Part shown: piece after piece, positions 19,385 through 27,927 of the stretch
How positions within the stretch are numbered: the stretch's first letter is position 1
Layout of the letters: each line of letters begins with the position of its first letter
NCBI RefSeq assembly: GCF_028209885.1
Contig: NZ_JAQLEM010000003.1
Location: 43,058 to 107,057 of the forward strand
Source of the DNA: Collinsella aerofaciens
GTDB taxonomy: Bacteria; Actinomycetota; Coriobacteriia; Coriobacteriales; Coriobacteriaceae
Length of the DNA: 64,000 bases
Direction: 5' to 3'
The notes under the pieces: model-generated
Seen by the model: only the letters and a program-made list of their open reading frames with translations
Told to the model about the DNA's origin: nothing
The model's database searches: none
Made by a program: the position numbers and the translations under genes

Positions 19385-19422
19385 GCGGCGCGGAACCAGC
19401 CTCCCGCGCCGCTTTTCTTTTT
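19385..19422 (+). terminator. intrinsic terminator downstream of cysK
   Basis: GCGGCGCGG (19385-19393) pairs with CCGCGCCGC (19404-19412), followed by TTTTCTTTTTT. It lies between cysK and mnmA, so mnmA probably depends on its own promoter or on readthrough. Confidence 0.8.
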
Positions 19423-19452
19423 TGGCCACATGCCACCAAGGAGAACCTCCCC

Positions 19453-20553
19453 ATGCACAACAAGCGCGTGCTCGTCGCCATGAGCGGCGGCGTCGATTCC
19501 AGCGTGACCGCGTACCTGCTCAAAAGCCAGGGCTACGAATGCGTCGGCGCCACCATGCGCCTCACCTGCCCCGCGCCCGATCCCGCCACGGGCATGAGTA
19601 AGGTCGACCGCGACATCGCCGATGCGAAGGCCGTCGCCGAGCGTCTGGGGATACCCCACCATGTGCTCGACTTGCAGCAGACCTTCGACCACAGCGTTAT
19701 CGAGCGCTTTGTGAACGCCTACCAGGAGGGGCTGACGCCCAACCCGTGCATCATCTGCAACCGCCACATAAAGTTTGGCACGTTGCTCGGTGCGGCGCTG
19801 GACATGGGCTGCGACTACATCGCAACGGGTCATTACGCCAAAACAAGCCAGACAGTAGACGGCACCTGGCAGCTGCATCGCGGCGAAGATCCCAAAAAGG
19901 ACCAGAGCTACTTTTTATATTCGCTTACGCAGGAGCGCCTGGCGCACACGATCTTTCCGCTGGCAGGCCTAGACAAAGAGCGCGACGTGCGCCGCATAGC
20001 CGCCGAGCAGGGCTTCATAAACGCCAAGAAAGCCGAGAGCGAGGATATCTGCTTTATCGCGGACGGCGACTACGCGGGCTATATCGAGCACCGCCGTGGA
20101 CATGCCGCCGAGCCGGGCGATATTGTATGGCGCGACGGCAGCGTGGTCGGGCGCCACAACGGTGCGCTGCGCTATACCATCGGCCAGCGCAAGGGCTTGG
20201 GCGTCGCGATGGCGCATCCCGTGTATGTGACGGGCGTCGACACCGCCAACAACACCGTGCATCTGGGCGAGGCCGAAGACCTAACGGCCACAGCACTCAC
20301 GGCCGACGACTGGATCTGGAGCGCCCCTGCCGACCGCATGGAGGCAGAACTCGATGCCGGCGGCATTCGCGTGGGCGCCAAGTACCGCTACCGTCAGAAA
20401 GACCAAGCAGCAACCCTTACGCGCGGCGAAGACGGGCAAATGCTGCTAACTTTTGACGAGCCGCAGCGCGCCATCGCCCCCGGCCAAGCCGTTGTAGTCT
20501 ACCGCGGCGACATCGTCCTCGGCGGCGGCACGGTGACCGGCGCACTTAAGTAG
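19453..20553 (+). CDS. mnmA: tRNA-specific 2-thiouridylase MnmA
   Basis: This 366-residue enzyme puts the 2-thio group on the wobble uridine of Lys, Glu and Gln tRNAs, using ATP and a relayed persulfide sulfur. The PP-loop SGGVDSSVTAYLL is at the N-terminus. The two catalytic cysteines lie in NPCIICNRHIKFG and ESEDICFIADG. AAGGAG is just upstream of ATG 19453. It is convergent with the HipA-like gene, with 8 bp between stops. Confidence 0.95.
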   Translation: MHNKRVLVAMSGGVDSSVTAYLLKSQGYECVGATMRLTCPAPDPATGMSKVDRDIADAKAVAERLGIPHHVLDLQQTFDHSVIERFVNAYQEGLTPNPCIICNRHIKFGTLLGAALDMGCDYIATGHYAKTSQTVDGTWQLHRGEDPKKDQSYFLYSLTQERLAHTIFPLAGLDKERDVRRIAAEQGFINAKKAESEDICFIADGDYAGYIEHRRGHAAEPGDIVWRDGSVVGRHNGALRYTIGQRKGLGVAMAHPVYVTGVDTANNTVHLGEAEDLTATALTADDWIWSAPADRMEAELDAGGIRVGAKYRYRQKDQAATLTRGEDGQMLLTFDEPQRAIAPGQAVVVYRGDIVLGGGTVTGALK

Positions 20554-20561
20554 CCGCGGGT

Positions 20562-21935
20562 TTATCGCTGTACGTGTCGAAGCACCTCAACAGCGGCACC
20601 AACCTCGATTACGCGACGCTCCAGGCCGCGGCGAATGGCCTCGAGTCGACCCTCCGCCGTCGCCCATTCGCTCTGCGAAAGAATCTCAATCGCTTCATCA
20701 ACAAATCCGTTGAGTCGTGATGAGTCGAACCAATCGAGCGAGTCCGCAAGCGCCAGTTGGACGGAAGGATTGGGTCCAAACGGCTTAGCGGCAAACCCAA
20801 ACTCCCCAGCTGCGAGCACAGCAGTTGGCACGTTATACCACAGACAGTTGCCGCTATCGAACAGCGGTGCATGCCTTATCTCCAAGGTATCGACATTGCG
20901 GATGATGCCGAAGTTTCGCCAATGGCGATCGCTGTTGGCCAAAAGGGCGTCGCAAACGATCATCTGCGACATAGACCTTCTCACGGCAGCCTCATTGGCA
21001 CCATGCTTGCCAAGGTAGCGACAGTATCGATCGTATGTCGAGTTTCCCCGCTGGCTACCAAGTACGCCCTTAACGTAAACAGCCGGAACGTATTCCTCGC
21101 GGCCATCAAGAAAGTCGTCGCACAGGCACACAGGGCCATCGAACATCCGCTCAACCGCATAAGGAACAAACTCACCCTCTGACAGCAAGCGACGATGTAG
21201 AGCCGTTGCAACCGCCTCGTTAAAGGGACGTTGATCGTCCATGCCGCATCCCTTGACCAGAACGCGAACGCCGTTGCGAATCATCCACGATTTAGGGAGC
21301 TCACCCTCGGACGTGTTATCCGGATTTTTAAGACCGATGCCTTCCAACCAACCCGAACGCTCTTCGGGCGCCGATCGCTCAAATTCGTTCTCGAAGTAAT
21401 TGAGGTTTCGCCATTCGAGCCCGTCGCATTCTGCCGGCCGCAGCCAATAGCAATCCGAAAGCGAGAGGCCCAGGCACTGAACCGGCACCTCAACGCCGTT
21501 GACAATCCCTAGCTCGCGGTAGCGCGAGATAAGCCCAGGGCGAACATCGGGCACCGACCGATGCCCCCACCACGCGTTGAGCTCCCGCTTATTCACCGTT
21601 GGAGAAGAACTCGAGCATGTGCCAAACGGCATTCGTTGCGCATCGAGGACCTCGGCGATTTCGAAGGGAAACTCGCGCGTCGGATCAAATGAGACATGCG
21701 CGACCTCATGGTCGGCCGACATCAGCGTAAACTTGCGCCCTACATCGGCCGCAGGACGGCGTCCACGTTTGCGGACTTTTTGATAAGCGACCGCAGAATC
21801 ATACTCAACCATCTTCCGTCCGCCCACAATATCGCACGTGAGCGTTCCCGATACGGCAAGCTGAGATATGCGGGCTTTCGTAACGCCCAACAGGTGGGCA
21901 GCATCACCCATAGACAAGTACTCAGATGTATCCAT
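20562..21935 (-). CDS. HipA-like kinase with N-terminal helix-turn-helix
   Basis: A protein of 457 residues (461 if an upstream GTG at 21947 is used). The C-terminal half has HipA/CtkA-type kinase motifs: catalytic loop LLANSDRHWRNFG and a metal-binding APLFDSGNCLW. Family members phosphorylate proteins such as glutamyl-tRNA synthetase. The first 60 residues are an excisionase/MerR-like HTH (LSMGDAAHLLGVTKARISQL) followed by a basic linker (KVRKRGRRPA). In HipBA systems the DNA-binding partner is a separate Xre protein; here an HTH is fused to the kinase and no separate antitoxin gene is adjacent. ATG 21935 has AGGTGA at 8 bp. Function as toxin or as regulator is open. Confidence 0.75.
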   Translation of the reverse strand: MDTSEYLSMGDAAHLLGVTKARISQLAVSGTLTCDIVGGRKMVEYDSAVAYQKVRKRGRRPAADVGRKFTLMSADHEVAHVSFDPTREFPFEIAEVLDAQRMPFGTCSSSSPTVNKRELNAWWGHRSVPDVRPGLISRYRELGIVNGVEVPVQCLGLSLSDCYWLRPAECDGLEWRNLNYFENEFERSAPEERSGWLEGIGLKNPDNTSEGELPKSWMIRNGVRVLVKGCGMDDQRPFNEAVATALHRRLLSEGEFVPYAVERMFDGPVCLCDDFLDGREEYVPAVYVKGVLGSQRGNSTYDRYCRYLGKHGANEAAVRRSMSQMIVCDALLANSDRHWRNFGIIRNVDTLEIRHAPLFDSGNCLWYNVPTAVLAAGEFGFAAKPFGPNPSVQLALADSLDWFDSSRLNGFVDEAIEILSQSEWATAEGRLEAIRRGLERRVIEVGAAVEVLRHVQR

Positions 21936-22013
21936 ACGCCGCATCACCTCGTTAAGTAATTTACGCGTTTAGTTAATAGATTATATATATCATAATACTA
22001 AATTGCCCAAAGC

Positions 22014-22041
22014 GAAAAAAGGCCCGAGAAATCGGGCCTTA
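22014..22041 (-). terminator. intrinsic terminator after M42 peptidase gene
   Basis: On the minus strand AAGGCCCGA and TCGGGCCTT form a stem with a TTTC loop, followed by TTTT. It separates the M42 peptidase from the HipA-like gene. Confidence 0.8.
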
Positions 22042-22073
22042 GCGATTGGTCAGCAGAGTCGCAAACTGCTCCC

Positions 22074-23102
22074 CTAGCGCTGTACGTAGGCGCGGACGAG
22101 CTCGAAGGTGTTGCGCACGCCGTCCATGTGGCTGCGCTCGTAGTTGTGGCTCGCGTACACGCCGGGGCCGATCAGGCCGTGACGGATGTCGTAGCCAGCC
22201 GAAAGCGTAGCCTCGACGTCGGAGCCGTAGTGCGGGTACACGTCGATGGCGTAATCGAGCTCCAGCTCGCGCGCGATGTTGGACAGCGTGGTTACCAAGT
22301 CGTAGTTGTACGGACCGCCCGAATCCTTGGCGCAAATCGACACCATGCGCTCGGTGCAGCCCAGGTCGTCGCCCACGCAGCCCATGTCCACGCTGATCAT
22401 CTCGCGCGTGTCGGCCGGCACAAAGGCACCGCCGTGGCCGACCTCCTCGTACACCGTAAAGAGCAGCGACACCTTGCGCGAAAGCGACACCTCGCCGTCA
22501 GCAACGGCGCGGGCCAGACCCAGCAGAATCGACGCGGACAGCTTGTCGTCAAGGAAGCGACTCTTGATGTAGCCGCTCTCCGTCACCGTGGTGCGCGGAT
22601 CCATAGCGATGATGTCGCCGGTCTGAATACCCAGCTCGAGCACATCGTCCTTGCTGTCGACGTTCTCGTCGAGCAAGATCTCCATGTTCTTCTCGATGGT
22701 TTTGACCGGCTCATCGGCCACGTGCGCCGAAGGCTCGGTATTGAGGACCACACCCGTGTACACATTGCCGTCACGCGTGTAGACGGTGCAGTTCTCGCCA
22801 TCGGCCGTAGACCACTGGTGCCCACCAAGCGTCGTGGGACGCAGGCGGCCATTGTCCTTAATGGAACGCACCATGGCGCCCAAGGTATCGACATGGCTCG
22901 CCAACACAAGCGGCTCGCCCTCGCCGCCAAGCTCAACCAGCACGTTGCCCTTATTGGAGCGCTCAGGCCCAAAGCCCATATCGCGCAACGTTTCCATCAG
23001 ATAATCAGTCGCCGCACGGGTATAGCCCGTAGGCGAAGCAATAGAAGTCAGCGCCTTCAACTGGCCAGTAATATAGGAGAGCGTAGAATCCATCTTGGAC
23101 AC
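22074..23102 (-). CDS. M42-family metallo-aminopeptidase
   Basis: About 342 residues. M42 peptidases are cytosolic, tetrahedral, dizinc aminopeptidases or deblocking enzymes that finish peptide breakdown. Visible metal-site and catalytic motifs are VLASHVDTLGAMV (His, Asp), RFLDDKLSAS (Asp), TVYEEVGHGGA (Glu-Glu), ISVDMGCVGD (Asp) and the late ASHNYERSHMDGV (His). The domain between HVD and the LDD motif matches the usual M42 dimerisation insert. GTG 23102 was chosen because AAGGGTGA precedes it; an in-frame ATG at 23093 is the alternative. The exact peptide specificity cannot be read from sequence. Confidence 0.88.
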   Translation of the reverse strand: MSKMDSTLSYITGQLKALTSIASPTGYTRAATDYLMETLRDMGFGPERSNKGNVLVELGGEGEPLVLASHVDTLGAMVRSIKDNGRLRPTTLGGHQWSTADGENCTVYTRDGNVYTGVVLNTEPSAHVADEPVKTIEKNMEILLDENVDSKDDVLELGIQTGDIIAMDPRTTVTESGYIKSRFLDDKLSASILLGLARAVADGEVSLSRKVSLLFTVYEEVGHGGAFVPADTREMISVDMGCVGDDLGCTERMVSICAKDSGGPYNYDLVTTLSNIARELELDYAIDVYPHYGSDVEATLSAGYDIRHGLIGPGVYASHNYERSHMDGVRNTFELVRAYVQR

Positions 23103-23221
23103 CAAAGTCACCCTTTCATATCGAATTAAACCCACAACAACGATACCACCGCGAACCATCTTTTTACCTAGCGAGATGACCCATCGAGCTCCCCAGAACC
23201 GTGCCCGCTACAACAACAAGC

Positions 23222-23351
23222 CGGCGGGCCCCCGCCCGTAAGCCCCAGAATCTTTCCGCAGGACAGAAGGAGGCCCCGCCGCACGTAGTGCGCAGCGGGG
23301 CCTCCGACATGTCCGAGGACGATTCTGGGGCTAACGGGCGGGGGCCCGCCG
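23222..23351. repeat. nested long-hairpin element, 31-bp GC-rich arms
   Basis: Outer arms 23222-23252 and 23321-23351 (start CGGCGGGCCCCCGCCCGT) match in 30 of 31 positions. Inside, GGAGGCCCCGC (23269-23279) pairs with GCGGGGCCTCC (23295-23305), with a further GCAC/GTGC tip. The roughly 130-nt unit can fold end to end into one rod. It fills the gap between the M42 peptidase and fucO genes. Confidence 0.85.
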
Positions 23352-23358
23352 AACCAAG

Positions 23359-24525
23359 TTAGGCAGCCGGGCAAATCTTCTTGAAGAGCTCGATGACGTC
23401 GTCGAGCGTCGCCTCGCGCGGGTTACCCGGGAAACAAGCGTCGGCCATGGCGTCCTTGGCCAGGACCTCGATCTCGTCAGCCTTCATGGCCTCGCAGACG
23501 TGCGGGATATTCACGTCGGCGGAAAGCTGCTTGACGGCGGCGATAGCGGCGTCGGCAGCCTCGTCGGTGCTCATGCCCGTGGTGTCAACGCCCATGGCGA
23601 CGGCAACCTTGGCCAGACGCTCGGCGCAAACCGGCTTGTTGAACTCCATGGCGATCGGCAGCAGCATGGCGCAAGCGACGCCGTGCGGGGTGTCGTAGTG
23701 AGCGGACAGGGTGTGAGCCATGGCGTGGTCGATGCCCAGGCCAACATTGGAGAAGCCCATGCCGGCGACATACTGGCCAAGGGCCATGCCCTCGCGGCCG
23801 GAGCCGGGCTGGCCGGACTTGGCCTCGGCAACGGAGTCGCGTAGGTTCTCGCTGATCAGCTTGATGGCCTCAAAGTGGAACATGTCGGAGAGCTCCCAAG
23901 CGCCCTTGGTGGTATAGCCCTCGATGGCGTGGGTCAGAGCGTCCATGCCGGTGGAGGCGGTCAGGCCGGCGGGCATGGAAGCCATCATGTCGGGGTCGAC
24001 GACGGCGACCTCGGGGGCGTCGTTGGTGTCGACGCACACGAACTTGCGGACCTTCTCGGGGTCGGTGATGACGTAGTTGATGGTCACCTCGGCAGCGGTA
24101 CCGGCGGTCGTCGGCACGGCGATGGTGAACACGGCGTGGTTCTTAGTGGGAGCAACGCCCTCGAGGCTGCGGACATCGGCGAACTCGGGGTTGTTGATGA
24201 TGATGCCGATGGCCTTGGCGGTGTCCATGGAGGAGCCGCCACCGATGGTCACGATAGCGTCAGCCTCGGCGGCCTTGAAGGCCTCGACGCCGTCCTTGAC
24301 GTTCTGAATCGTGGGGTTGGGCTTGATCTCGGAGTAGAGGCTCCAAGCGATGCCGGCGGCATCGAGCTCGTCAGTCACCTTAGCGGTAACGCCAAACTTG
24401 ACCAGATCGGGGTCGGAGCAGACGAAGATCTTCTTATAGCCACGACGCTGGAGCTCGCCGGGGATCTCCTTGATGGCGCCGGAACCATGATAAGAGATGG
24501 TATTGAGAACGAAACGATTAGCCAT
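23359..24525 (-). CDS. fucO: iron-containing alcohol dehydrogenase, lactaldehyde reductase type
   Basis: This 388-residue group III alcohol dehydrogenase has the NAD loop GGGSSMDTAKAIG and the iron ligands in GMDALTHAIEGY, GIDHAMAHTL and YDTPHG. It resembles E. coli FucO along its whole length, including NNPEFADVRSLEG, TAGTAAEVTINYVITD and GQYAVGMGFSNVG-like segments, so reduction of lactaldehyde to 1,2-propanediol is the best guess. No fucose or rhamnose genes are nearby, so another short aldehyde is possible. ATG 24525 has GGGAGG upstream. Confidence 0.85.
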   Translation of the reverse strand: MANRFVLNTISYHGSGAIKEIPGELQRRGYKKIFVCSDPDLVKFGVTAKVTDELDAAGIAWSLYSEIKPNPTIQNVKDGVEAFKAAEADAIVTIGGGSSMDTAKAIGIIINNPEFADVRSLEGVAPTKNHAVFTIAVPTTAGTAAEVTINYVITDPEKVRKFVCVDTNDAPEVAVVDPDMMASMPAGLTASTGMDALTHAIEGYTTKGAWELSDMFHFEAIKLISENLRDSVAEAKSGQPGSGREGMALGQYVAGMGFSNVGLGIDHAMAHTLSAHYDTPHGVACAMLLPIAMEFNKPVCAERLAKVAVAMGVDTTGMSTDEAADAAIAAVKQLSADVNIPHVCEAMKADEIEVLAKDAMADACFPGNPREATLDDVIELFKKICPAA

Positions 24526-24649
24526 TGATAGCCTCCCATCGTGTGCGGAGCACCCATTACGCCCCACGCTATGAGTCCCATCCTAACGCTTTTGAAACAA
24601 AAAATGCGTGAGAACGTCAAAAGTGTTAAAGCGTTTCAACAGAAGATGA

Positions 24650-24683
24650 AAAAACTGCGGCAAAGGGACAGTCCCTTTGCCGC
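24650..24683 (-). terminator. intrinsic terminator after DUF1275 gene
   Basis: GCGGCAAAGGGAC (24657-24669) and its inverse (24671-24683) form a perfect 13-bp stem. On the minus strand it is followed by a TTTTTT run. The core CAAAGGGACNGTCCCTTTG recurs at 59767-59785. Confidence 0.8.
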
Positions 24684-24689
24684 ATTCGG

Positions 24690-25406
24690 TTACTTTCGGC
24701 AGCCCTCTTTCCAAGCCTCGGCCGCAACCTTCCAGCGTAAGCGCAAGTCGCGCTCGCGGTCGATGAACATGATGGCAAACGCGACAAACAGCAGCAAGCT
24801 CGCCACGACGATGGCGTGCAGGCCCATGCGCTCAATACACCAGTTGCCCAACACGGCGCCAAACACAAAGATAAAGATCACGCCAAAGTACAGCAGGCCG
24901 TTTTCCAAAAAGCCGCGCCTGTGGGTGATGATGTAATCGTCCACGTTTTGCAGCGCGTTGCGCAAATTGCCGATGCACATGGTCGTAGCGATACCGTGAC
25001 CGTGAATCTTGCGGAAGCTCTCGACCTGCATACCGCAGGCAAACGAAGTGAGGCAGTTGGCGAGCAGGTTGTAACCGCCACCGGGGATAAAGCTCACGCC
25101 CAGCAAGATGACGGCTTCAAAAAACACCGTCACCTGGCGCCAGTGAATCACGCTGCCGAACCGCTCGTGAACCAGGTCGGCAAGCATAATGCCCACGGCA
25201 AACGACACCACGGGGAAGAAATAGCGTCCCGCCAGCTGCCAGTTGCCCTCCGAGATGCTTACACCCACGAGCAGGATGTTGCCCGTCTGCGCGTTGGCGA
25301 AAACATGGTCGCGCCCAATGTACGAATACACATCCATAAAGCCACCGGCGAGCGCCAAGATAATGCCCAGCTCAATAGACTCCGATATCTGTTTGGCACG
25401 CTGCAT
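24690..25406 (-). CDS. YoaK/DUF1275 family membrane protein
   Basis: This 238-residue protein has about six membrane segments. The DUF1275 signature is clear: ILALAGGFMDVYSYIGRDHV followed by FANAQTGNILLVG. Related proteins are proposed transporters but none is well characterised. The start at ATG 25406 follows AAGGAGG. It is divergent from ygiQ and ended by its own terminator. Confidence 0.85.
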   Translation of the reverse strand: MQRAKQISESIELGIILALAGGFMDVYSYIGRDHVFANAQTGNILLVGVSISEGNWQLAGRYFFPVVSFAVGIMLADLVHERFGSVIHWRQVTVFFEAVILLGVSFIPGGGYNLLANCLTSFACGMQVESFRKIHGHGIATTMCIGNLRNALQNVDDYIITHRRGFLENGLLYFGVIFIFVFGAVLGNWCIERMGLHAIVVASLLLFVAFAIMFIDRERDLRLRWKVAAEAWKEGCRK

Positions 25407-25589
25407 CGTCGTGCATCCTCCTTGTTGACGACTCTCTCGTGCGTTGGCGGAAACATAGCCGCCGTTCATACTGTAACCCATTGACAACATGGCGTGCGCG
25501 CGAGACGGGTTCTCCAACGCGCAGATACACAGTCTGGAAACAAACGATCCCCGTATCGACGCGCCGATCCCCCAGCCCATGTACTCCCC

Positions 25590-25620
25590 CAGTCTTTTTA
25601 GCCCCGCCCCAAAAAGACTG
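25590..25620. repeat. hairpin upstream of ygiQ
   Basis: CAGTCTTTTT (25590-25599) and AAAAAGACTG (25611-25620) are perfect inverse copies around an 11-bp GC-rich loop. It lies 39 bp before the ygiQ start, where it could sit in the leader. It does not look like a terminator because no T-run follows. Confidence 0.5.
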
Positions 25621-25659
25621 GTTACAATTACGTGCAGCATACAGACACCGGGAGGGATC

Positions 25660-27801
25660 GTGGCAAAAAAGCCTCAGCACGCTCAGAACAGCCAACGCGG
25701 ACAGCAGGGCAAACAGGGCCAGCAGCAAAAGCGCGGCGGCAAGGCGCAGGCCACGGTCACCCGCGCCAAGCATTCCCAAGCGACGCCCGCCCGCCCCTGG
25801 CGTCCGGGCCGCGATAAATTCCTCCCCGTCAGTCGTGCCGACATGGATGCGCGCGGCTGGGACCAGTGCGACTTTGTCTACATCTGCGGCGATGCCTACG
25901 TGGACCATCCCAGCTTTGGCATGGCCATCATCAGCCGCGTCCTCGACGCGCACGGCTACAAGGTGGGCATCATCTGCCAACCCGACTGGACCGACCCCGC
26001 CAGCATCACTGTGCTCGGCGAGCCGCGCCTGGGCTTTTTGGTCAGCGCCGGCAACATGGACTCCATGGTCAACCACTATTCGGTGACCAAGCACCGCCGC
26101 CACACCGACGCCTATACCCCCGGTGGCGAGGAGGGGCACCGCCCCAACCGCGCCGTCACGGTCTACGGCAACCTTATCCGTCAGACGTTTAAGGACGCCC
26201 CCATCATTATCGGTGGCATCGAGGCAAGCCTGCGTCGCCTGGCCCACTACGACTACTGGCAGGACAAGCTCAAGCGCTCGGTACTGCTCGACTCGGGCGC
26301 CGACATCCTCATCTACGGCATGGGCGAGCACGCGATCGTCGAGATCGCCGACGCGCTCGACGCGGGGCTGCCCATCGATCAGATTACCTATATCAATGGC
26401 ACCGTCTACCGCACCAGCTCGCTCGACGAGGTCTACGACTACGACCTGCTGCCCAGCTGGGACGACCTTGCCGCCGACAAGCTCAACTACGCACGCAGCT
26501 TTAACGTGCAGCAGCAGAATATGGACCCCATCACTGGGCATCGCCTGGTAGAGCCATATCCCAACAGCGTGTACGTGGTGCAGAACCCGCCGTCGGCGAC
26601 GCTCACCACCGACGAGATGGACGAGGTGGCCGAGCTCCCCTACGCACGCGATTGGCATCCCGACTACGACGCGGCGGGCGGCGTGCCGGCCTTTGCTGAG
26701 ATCAAGTTTTCCATAAGCTCCAACCGCGGCTGTTTTGGTGAGTGCTCGTTTTGCGCCCTCACCTTCCACCAGGGCCGCGTGTTGCAGATGCGCAGCCACG
26801 ACTCGATCATGCGCGAGGCCGAGCTGCTCACGCGCGATCCCGAGTTTAAGGGCTATATCAACGACGTGGGCGGACCGACGGCCAACTTTAGCCGCCCCGC
26901 CTGCGACAAGCAGCTCAAGCACGGCGTGTGCAAGAACAAGCGCTGCCTGTGGCCGAGCGTGTGCAAGAACATGGTGGTCGACGAGACCGGCTACACGCAG
27001 CTGCTGCGCGACCTACGCCAGCTGCCGGGCGTCAAGAAGGTCTTCGTCCGCAGCGGCATCCGCTTTGACTACACCATGGCCGATGCCTCGGACGAGTTTT
27101 TGCGCGAGCTGCTAGAGCACCATGTCTCGGGCCAGTTACGCGTGGCACCCGAGCACGTGAGCGACGCGGTGCTGTCCGTGATGGGCAAGCCGAGTCGCGC
27201 CGTCTACGACGCATTCTGCCGTAAATTTGAACGCTTGAATCGCGAATACGGACTCAAGCAGTACGTGGTGCCGTATCTGATCTCGAGCCACCCCGGTTCA
27301 ACCATGAAGGAAGCCGTGGACCTTGCCGAGGCCGTGCGCGACATGGGCTACATGCCCGAGCAGGTGCAGGACTTCTACCCCACACCGTCCACTATGTCGA
27401 CGTGCATGTACTACACCGGCGTGGACCCGCGCACCATGAAACCGATCTATGTGGCGCGCGACCCGCACGAGAAGGCCATGCAGCGCGCGCTCATCCAGTA
27501 TCGCAAGCCCGAGAACTACAAGCTGGTACGCGAGGCGCTGGAAAAGGCTGGCCGTCGCGACCTGATCGGCTACACCAAGCATTGCCTGATCCGTCCCGTG
27601 CCGCCGCGCCCGGGCGAGACGTCTGCTGGCGGTGGGCATGGCGCAGGCAAGAAGGGCGGCAAGGCCCACGGTGGCGCCGCTGGCAAGGGGCCTAAGGGCA
27701 GCAAGGGCCACGGCGGCATGTCGCGTGCGCAGAACACCGCAGGCCGCAACCGCGCGGCCCAGGGACGACAGGGCGCCAACGGAGGCGGCAGGCGTAACTA
27801 G
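25660..27801 (+). CDS. YgiQ family radical SAM protein
   Basis: A 713-residue member of the YgiQ (UPF0313) family. After a basic, Gln/Lys-rich N-terminus, the core shows the DUF3362/YgiQ layout and the radical SAM cluster motif CFGECSFC in SNRGCFGECSFCALTFHQG. An additional conserved Cys group follows (ACDKQLKHGVCKNKRC). The last 60 residues are a Gly/Lys/Arg-rich tail that could bind nucleic acid. The family's reaction is unknown. GTG 25660 is preceded by GGGAGGG and matches the family start; upstream in-frame ATGs extend into the promoter region. Confidence 0.85.
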   Translation: MAKKPQHAQNSQRGQQGKQGQQQKRGGKAQATVTRAKHSQATPARPWRPGRDKFLPVSRADMDARGWDQCDFVYICGDAYVDHPSFGMAIISRVLDAHGYKVGIICQPDWTDPASITVLGEPRLGFLVSAGNMDSMVNHYSVTKHRRHTDAYTPGGEEGHRPNRAVTVYGNLIRQTFKDAPIIIGGIEASLRRLAHYDYWQDKLKRSVLLDSGADILIYGMGEHAIVEIADALDAGLPIDQITYINGTVYRTSSLDEVYDYDLLPSWDDLAADKLNYARSFNVQQQNMDPITGHRLVEPYPNSVYVVQNPPSATLTTDEMDEVAELPYARDWHPDYDAAGGVPAFAEIKFSISSNRGCFGECSFCALTFHQGRVLQMRSHDSIMREAELLTRDPEFKGYINDVGGPTANFSRPACDKQLKHGVCKNKRCLWPSVCKNMVVDETGYTQLLRDLRQLPGVKKVFVRSGIRFDYTMADASDEFLRELLEHHVSGQLRVAPEHVSDAVLSVMGKPSRAVYDAFCRKFERLNREYGLKQYVVPYLISSHPGSTMKEAVDLAEAVRDMGYMPEQVQDFYPTPSTMSTCMYYTGVDPRTMKPIYVARDPHEKAMQRALIQYRKPENYKLVREALEKAGRRDLIGYTKHCLIRPVPPRPGETSAGGGHGAGKKGGKAHGGAAGKGPKGSKGHGGMSRAQNTAGRNRAAQGRQGANGGGRRN

Positions 27802-27850
27802 CGCGGCGAGGCGGCATGCCGCCGCTGGCGGCACACACGCCCCCACCAAT

Positions 27851-27898
27851 AAAATGCCGCTCGCCGGGGCGTCGTAAAACGATTCCCCGGCGAGCGGC
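27851..27898 (-). terminator. intrinsic terminator at end of beta-glucoside PTS operon
   Basis: GCCGCTCGCCGGGG (27856-27869) pairs perfectly with its inverse at 27885-27898; on the minus strand ATTTTATT follows. The stem could also stop plus-strand transcription from ygiQ. Confidence 0.75.
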
Positions 27899-27927
27899 CG
27901 ATTAATATTGTCTATCTCAAAACATCG

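Noticed and set aside
25590-25620. Terminator upstream of ygiQ
   Set aside because: The hairpin is perfect but no T-run follows on either strand and it lies in a divergent promoter region.
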